From assembly GCA_030745285.1 (NCBI GenBank), contig JASLOV010000041.1, positions 1 through 7,954 of the forward strand: a stretch of 7,954 nt of DNA, written 5' to 3'. Under the pieces are notes generated by a model. That model saw nothing but the letters and a program-made list of their open reading frames with translations. It was not told the DNA's origin and did no database searches. Position 1 is the first letter of the stretch; each line of letters starts with the position of its first letter. This stretch comes from Dehalococcoidia bacterium (GTDB lineage Bacteria; Chloroflexota; Dehalococcoidia; UBA2979). The position numbers and the translations under genes are program-made. Of the stretch, positions 5,764-7,954 are shown in pieces.

Positions 5764-5949
5764 ATGAGCAGTTGCAAGCAGGAGACCGAAGAGAGCACCA
5801 CCACTACCTGCAAGCACCACTGGAAGATCGGCACTCCCAACGGGAGCGTGAGCCAGGGCGTCTGCCGTCATTGCGGCGAAAGCCGAGAGTTCGCAACCGG
5901 ATGGGTCTCCGGCATGATGCGACGCCGGCCCCGCACGAGTAAGAAGTAG
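5764..5949 (+). CDS. Small zinc-ribbon protein (CxHHW...CxxC)
   Basis: A 61-residue protein with a compact putative zinc site: CKHHW (Cys16, His18, His19), a PNG turn (25-27), then GVCRHCG (Cys34, Cys37) followed by REF. The spacing is that of a short treble-clef or zinc-ribbon knuckle, and the pattern C-x-H-H-W-x(7)-G...G-x-C-x-x-C-G resembles tiny stand-alone zinc-ribbon proteins found in many copies in some environmental bacteria. That comparison is from memory. The tail (53-61) is strongly basic, so nucleic-acid contact is possible. The N-terminus is Ser/Thr/Glu-rich with an extra Cys4. The coding sequence is visibly richer in A than its neighbours. A hairpin covers the probable ribosome binding site. 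It is the first gene of a short rightward set. The gene looks real; its role is unknown, perhaps regulatory or a protein adaptor. Confidence 0.75.
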   Translation: MSSCKQETEESTTTTCKHHWKIGTPNGSVSQGVCRHCGESREFATGWVSGMMRRRPRTSKK

Positions 5950-5953
5950 CGAC

Positions 5954-6088
5954 GTGAGCACACGGTCGGGTCCGCGCCGGGCGCGGCCGCACGTGTACAC
6001 AACCGTCAAGGCCGGCGCAGGTATCGACCACCAGTCCCAATGCCAGTCGGGGCCGGCCGCGCAAGGGCCTCATTGGAGCAGCAAGTGA
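5954..6088 (+). CDS. Doubtful 44-codon small ORF between two zinc-site proteins
   Basis: GTG 5954 opens a 44-residue frame five bases after the zinc-ribbon stop. It ends in a GTGA overlap with GTG 6085 of the next gene, the usual sign of translational coupling. The product is basic at the start (RSGPRRARPH), has one Cys and shows no domain. No clear Shine-Dalgarno precedes it apart from AAGAAG in the preceding gene's end. The neat junctions argue for a gene; the bland sequence argues against one. Confidence 0.25.
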   Translation: MSTRSGPRRARPHVYTTVKAGAGIDHQSQCQSGPAAQGPHWSSK

Positions 6089-6360
6089 CGCAAGCACCGG
6101 CCGGCGGCGGGTCGACGCCACCGCTCGGGATCTGCCCGTACTGCCGCGAGATCGTCGGATCTCCGCGGTCCTTCGCGTCCTCGTGGCACGTGGGGACATC
6201 GGACGACGTGCCGTCGTGCTGCGTGACGGGGCACTACCTGCGACAGCAGGCCCAGAGACAGCAGGCGCCGCCGCCGCAGTCATCGGGGCCGATCAACATC
6301 GCCTCGCCGGCGCGCGGCGGTCAGACATCGCCGCTGATCATCGTGGACGAGTCGAGGTAG
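6085..6360 (+). CDS. Small CPYC-motif protein, putative zinc binding
   Basis: A 91-residue protein read from GTG 6085, chosen because GGAG (6075-6078) lies six bases upstream; ATG 6040 in the same frame lacks such a site. Residues 15-20 are GICPYC (Cys17, Cys20). A WH follows at 34-35, then SCCVTGHYLR with Cys45, Cys46 and His50, which together could make a Cys/His zinc site. A Gln/Pro-rich hinge (54-67) leads to a tail ending in PLIIVDESR. The CPYC pair could also suggest a thiol-redox active site, but the protein lacks thioredoxin-fold landmarks. It lies downstream of the other small zinc protein, possibly on the same transcript. No family is recognised; that it is a real gene is likely but not certain. 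Confidence 0.5.
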   Translation: MTQAPAGGGSTPPLGICPYCREIVGSPRSFASSWHVGTSDDVPSCCVTGHYLRQQAQRQQAPPPQSSGPINIASPARGGQTSPLIIVDESR

Positions 6361-6426
6361 CTGGCCTCATCGCAACCCGCACAGGCGAGCGCGCAGGGGT
6401 CCGTGCAGCCGTGCGGGGAGCGCCTC

Positions 6427-6615
6427 GTGACCTCGTTTGATGGCGTCAGGGTGCTCGACCTCTCGGACCGCCTCTCCGGCGCGTACGCGGCGAGACTGTT
6501 CGGAGACTTCGGCGCAGAGGTCACCCTGGGTGAGCCGCTGATCATTGGTTGCTTCCCGCCGAGCGCGGCCGGTCCTCCGATCGTCTTCCCGGTCGGCACC
6601 ACGATCGTCTCGTGA
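6427..6615 (+). pseudogene. Truncated family III CoA-transferase (CaiB/BaiF) N-terminus
   Basis: GTG 6427, with GGGGAG at 6415-6420 six bases upstream, opens a 62-residue frame. Its first 37 residues match the start of CaiB/BaiF CoA-transferases: FDGVRVLDLSDRLSGAYAARL, then FGDFGAEVTLGEP (split here only for length). Intact enzymes are about 380-420 residues and continue with the EPPxGD region and the catalytic Asp. Here similarity ends after GEP, and 25 unrelated residues (LIIGCFPPSAAGPP, then a hydrophobic end) lead to a stop at 6615. No remainder of the enzyme is seen in any plus-strand frame before the hairpin at 6691. It is therefore a deletion remnant or a rearranged 5' end. The start signals are intact, so a short peptide may still be made. 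The tail keeps GC-rich third positions, so it may come from another coding sequence. Confidence 0.55.
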
Positions 6616-6690
6616 AGTGCAGAGGACGCCACTGGCGACAGGAGCGCTTCGCGGTCGTTCACGGTCACCGTGCTCGACACGACACCCCCG

Positions 6691-6723
6691 AAGATCGCCC
6701 CGGCGTCGCGCCGGGGCGATCTT
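6691..6723. terminator. Perfect 15-bp-stem hairpin between convergent genes (bidirectional terminator)
   Basis: aagatcgccccggcg, loop tcg, then the exact reverse complement. The stem is very stable, with A-rich outer bases on the left and CTTAT on the right, so each direction ends in a few T residues. It lies 75 bp after the CoA-transferase fragment and 63 bp after the stop of the leftward VOC gene, where a shared terminator is expected. Confidence 0.75.
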
Positions 6724-6786
6724 ATGATTGCGGTGAGTTGGCGCTGCCCGGCCCCGGGGCTTGCTTCGAGGCTTGACCCGGCGACG

Positions 6787-7332
6787 TTAGCCCTCGGGCC
6801 GGTCCCCGGTGCTCATCCAGTTGAGGAAGTTCTCGCGACCGACGGCCGCGACGAGTTCGATGCGGACGCCCAGCGTGTCCTGCGGGCTCAGGTACGCGAA
6901 GCCCGTTGGAGCCCCGCCGCCCTCCGGCTCTCGGAGCGAGACCAGCTCCGCCTCGATGCCGTGTGTGGCGGCTTGCTCCAGCGTCTCCGCGATATCGTCG
7001 ACCCAGTAGCCGAGGTGGTAGATGCCCTCACCGTGCTCCCGCAGATGCACCGTGGCGCTCCATTCGACGTCGCTGGTGGGCTGTACCAGCTCCAGGAAGG
7101 GGGGGCCGGTGGATGAGAAGGCGAGTTTCGCGCCGATGCCAGGGTGAGGCTCCCCGTGCCACAGCGCCGGCGGCCGCGTCGCCGGCGGTGGTGAGGACGC
7201 GGGAGCGCGCTCGCGCCACTCGGCGACTCCGAACGCCGCGGTGTATCGCTCCTTCGCGGCATCGATGTCACGCACCACGATCCCGATGTGGTACGGCGCC
7301 CCGAGATCGAGCGCGGCCGGCACATCATCCAT
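6787..7332 (-). CDS. VOC superfamily protein (glyoxalase/methylmalonyl-CoA epimerase-like)
   Basis: A 181-residue cytoplasmic metalloenzyme of the vicinal-oxygen-chelate superfamily, with two beta-alpha-beta-beta-beta modules. The first starts at HIGIVVRDIDAAKERY (15-30) and the second at YHLGYWVDDI (105-114). The expected metal ligands are all visible: His15, Glu81 in FLELVQP, His106 and Glu159 in VRIELV. The layout is nearer the methylmalonyl-CoA epimerase/Glyoxalase_4 type than glyoxalase I. A Pro/Ala-rich insert (43-57) is unusual. ATG 7332 is supported by AGGGAGG at 7339-7345 with six-base spacing. It is divergent from the cyclase-family hydrolase, so the two may be coregulated from the 144-bp gap. 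Possible jobs are epimerisation of an acyl-CoA, isomerisation, or ring-cleavage-type chemistry; the sequence does not decide. Confidence 0.9.
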   Translation of the reverse strand: MDDVPAALDLGAPYHIGIVVRDIDAAKERYTAAFGVAEWRERAPASSPPPATRPPALWHGEPHPGIGAKLAFSSTGPPFLELVQPTSDVEWSATVHLREHGEGIYHLGYWVDDIAETLEQAATHGIEAELVSLREPEGGGAPTGFAYLSPQDTLGVRIELVAAVGRENFLNWMSTGDRPEG

Positions 7333-7393
7333 CGCTGGCCTCCCTTTCGCCTCCGCTGCGCGACTCAGGGGCCACCGCCCGCGAGTGGCAAGC

Positions 7394-7413
7394 TATGATT
7401 CCGCTCGTCAGAC
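7394..7413 (+). promoter_or_regulatory. -10-like box plus GTCAGAC site in the VOC/cyclase divergent promoter
   Basis: TATGAT (7394-7399) is a good vegetative -10 box for rightward transcription of the cyclase gene, although no good -35 is seen. Eight bases on, at about the expected start point, is GTCAGAC (7407-7413), the same core as in the array at 5458-5529 and flanked by CGCTC and GGGGC. A repressor bound here would block initiation. The shared core suggests, but does not prove, common control. Confidence 0.4.
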
Positions 7414-7462
7414 GGGGCGAAGTGTACAGCCACAGCTTGATCGCTCCCTCGATGGGGCGGTG

Positions 7463-7470
7463 AAGGAGGT
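7463..7470 (+). promoter_or_regulatory. Strong Shine-Dalgarno that sets a CTG start for the cyclase gene
   Basis: AAGGAGGT is a full complement of the 16S rRNA 3' end. The next in-frame start-like codon is CTG 7477, six bases on. GTG 7507 and ATG 7510 are 36 and 39 bases away, too far to use this site. Confidence 0.65.
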
Positions 7471-7476
7471 GGAACC

Positions 7477-7954
7477 CTGACGCCAGAGTCACCGACGGAG
7501 GCCGAGGTGATGTCGTGGTTCGACTCGCTCAGTAACTGGGGCAGATGGGGCGACGACGACCGGCTGGGCACGCTCAACCTGATCACGACGCAGAAGCGGG
7601 CGCAGGCGGCCGCGCTCGTGCGTGAGGGGACGACGGTCTCCTGCGCCTGGACCATCACCTACGCCAATGACGCCGACGCGGTCAGCCCTCCTCGCCACTT
7701 CATGCTCGCCGGTGACAGCGAGGTGCCGGATGACCAGATCGGCCGCAGCAACGCGCTCGACGCCTTCCTGATCTCGCCGCACGGCTTCACGATCACTCAC
7801 CTCGATGCCCCCGCGCACACCTTCTGGCGGTCGCGCGAGGGCGAAGAGCGCACGATGTTCAACGGCGTGCCCGCCAACAGCGTGCGCGTGCGCGACGGCG
7901 CGACGGAAGGCTCGGTCGAGCTGGCGGGTGACGGCATCGTCTCGCGCGGGGTGC
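7477..7954 (+). CDS. Cyclase family protein (kynurenine formamidase-like metal hydrolase), 3' end outside window
   Basis: The first 159 residues of a cyclase-superfamily hydrolase, a group of metal-dependent amidases/hydrolases that includes bacterial kynurenine formamidase and isatin hydrolase. The N-terminus has SNWGRWGDDDRLGTLNLIT (19-37), typical of the longer, roughly 300-residue subgroup. The metal motif is HGFTITHLDAPAH (His102, His108, Asp110, His114), and GIVSRGV (153-159) follows before the window ends. The start is set at CTG 7477 because AAGGAGGT ends six bases upstream and the resulting MTPESPTEAEVMSWFDSLSN fits the usual N-terminal length of the family. ATG 7510 is the conservative alternative and would drop 11 residues. 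CTG overlaps the stop TGA of a mini-frame (GTG 7460 to TGA 7480). The gene is divergent from the VOC gene and probably acts in breakdown of an aromatic amide or related cyclic compound. Family firm; substrate open. Confidence 0.88.
   Translation, partial: MTPESPTEAEVMSWFDSLSNWGRWGDDDRLGTLNLITTQKRAQAAALVREGTTVSCAWTITYANDADAVSPPRHFMLAGDSEVPDDQIGRSNALDAFLISPHGFTITHLDAPAHTFWRSREGEERTMFNGVPANSVRVRDGATEGSVELAGDGIVSRGV

Noticed and set aside
5626..6009. Minus-strand 127-codon frame covering the zinc-ribbon gene
   Set aside because: No domain or start signal; it is antisense to a frame with a recognisable Cys/His knuckle.
6321..6680. Minus-strand 119-codon frame over the CoA-transferase fragment
   Set aside because: Much of it is the mirror of the CaiB-like sequence, and its N-terminal half matches no family I can recall; a possible source for the fragment's tail, but not called as a gene.

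Overview
The window is high-GC, densely coding bacterial DNA with strong GC preference at third codon positions. It looks like an accessory catabolic region. The mix of MmgE/PrpD proteins, a cyclase-family hydrolase, a VOC protein, a CaiB-like fragment, a DM13 membrane protein and a tiny CxHHW...CxxC zinc-ribbon protein fits a high-GC Chloroflexota (Dehalococcoidia or Tepidiforma-like) or deep actinobacterial genome. That placement is inferred from gene content; no rRNA or other marker is present.

Layout. Positions 3-791 (+) hold the 3' part of a metallo-beta-lactamase-fold hydrolase. Its stop overlaps, tail to tail, the stop of a leftward block of four genes at 788-5389 (-). In transcription order that block encodes a five-helix membrane protein with an exported DM13 domain, a peroxiredoxin, and two tandem MmgE/PrpD-family proteins. 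The last three are closely spaced (25 and 23 bp) and are probably one operon. The DM13 gene lies 129 bp upstream and may be separate.

Positions 5390-5763 form a divergent gene-free region. It holds five GTCAG-type repeats, three of them palindromic about GTCAGAC, then a separate 20-bp dyad and a leader hairpin. Rightward from 5764 come a 61-residue zinc-ribbon protein, a doubtful 44-codon ORF, a 91-residue CPYC-containing protein joined to it by a GTGA overlap, and a ribosome-binding-site-equipped stub of a family III CoA-transferase. A perfect 15-bp-stem hairpin at 6691-6723 closes this segment. A leftward VOC-family gene (6787-7332) converges on the same hairpin.

The VOC gene is divergent from a cyclase-family hydrolase at the right edge, which appears to start at CTG 7477 behind an ideal Shine-Dalgarno sequence. 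Another GTCAGAC lies in the shared promoter region, just downstream of a possible -10 box.

Working picture (inference): enzymes for breaking down or rearranging small carboxylic, lactone or CoA-linked compounds, with a thiol peroxidase and a possible redox protein on the outside of the membrane. Several details are odd: one MmgE/PrpD paralogue lacks the usual first catalytic His, the peroxiredoxin lacks the usual active-site Pro, and a set of small putative zinc proteins has no assigned role.
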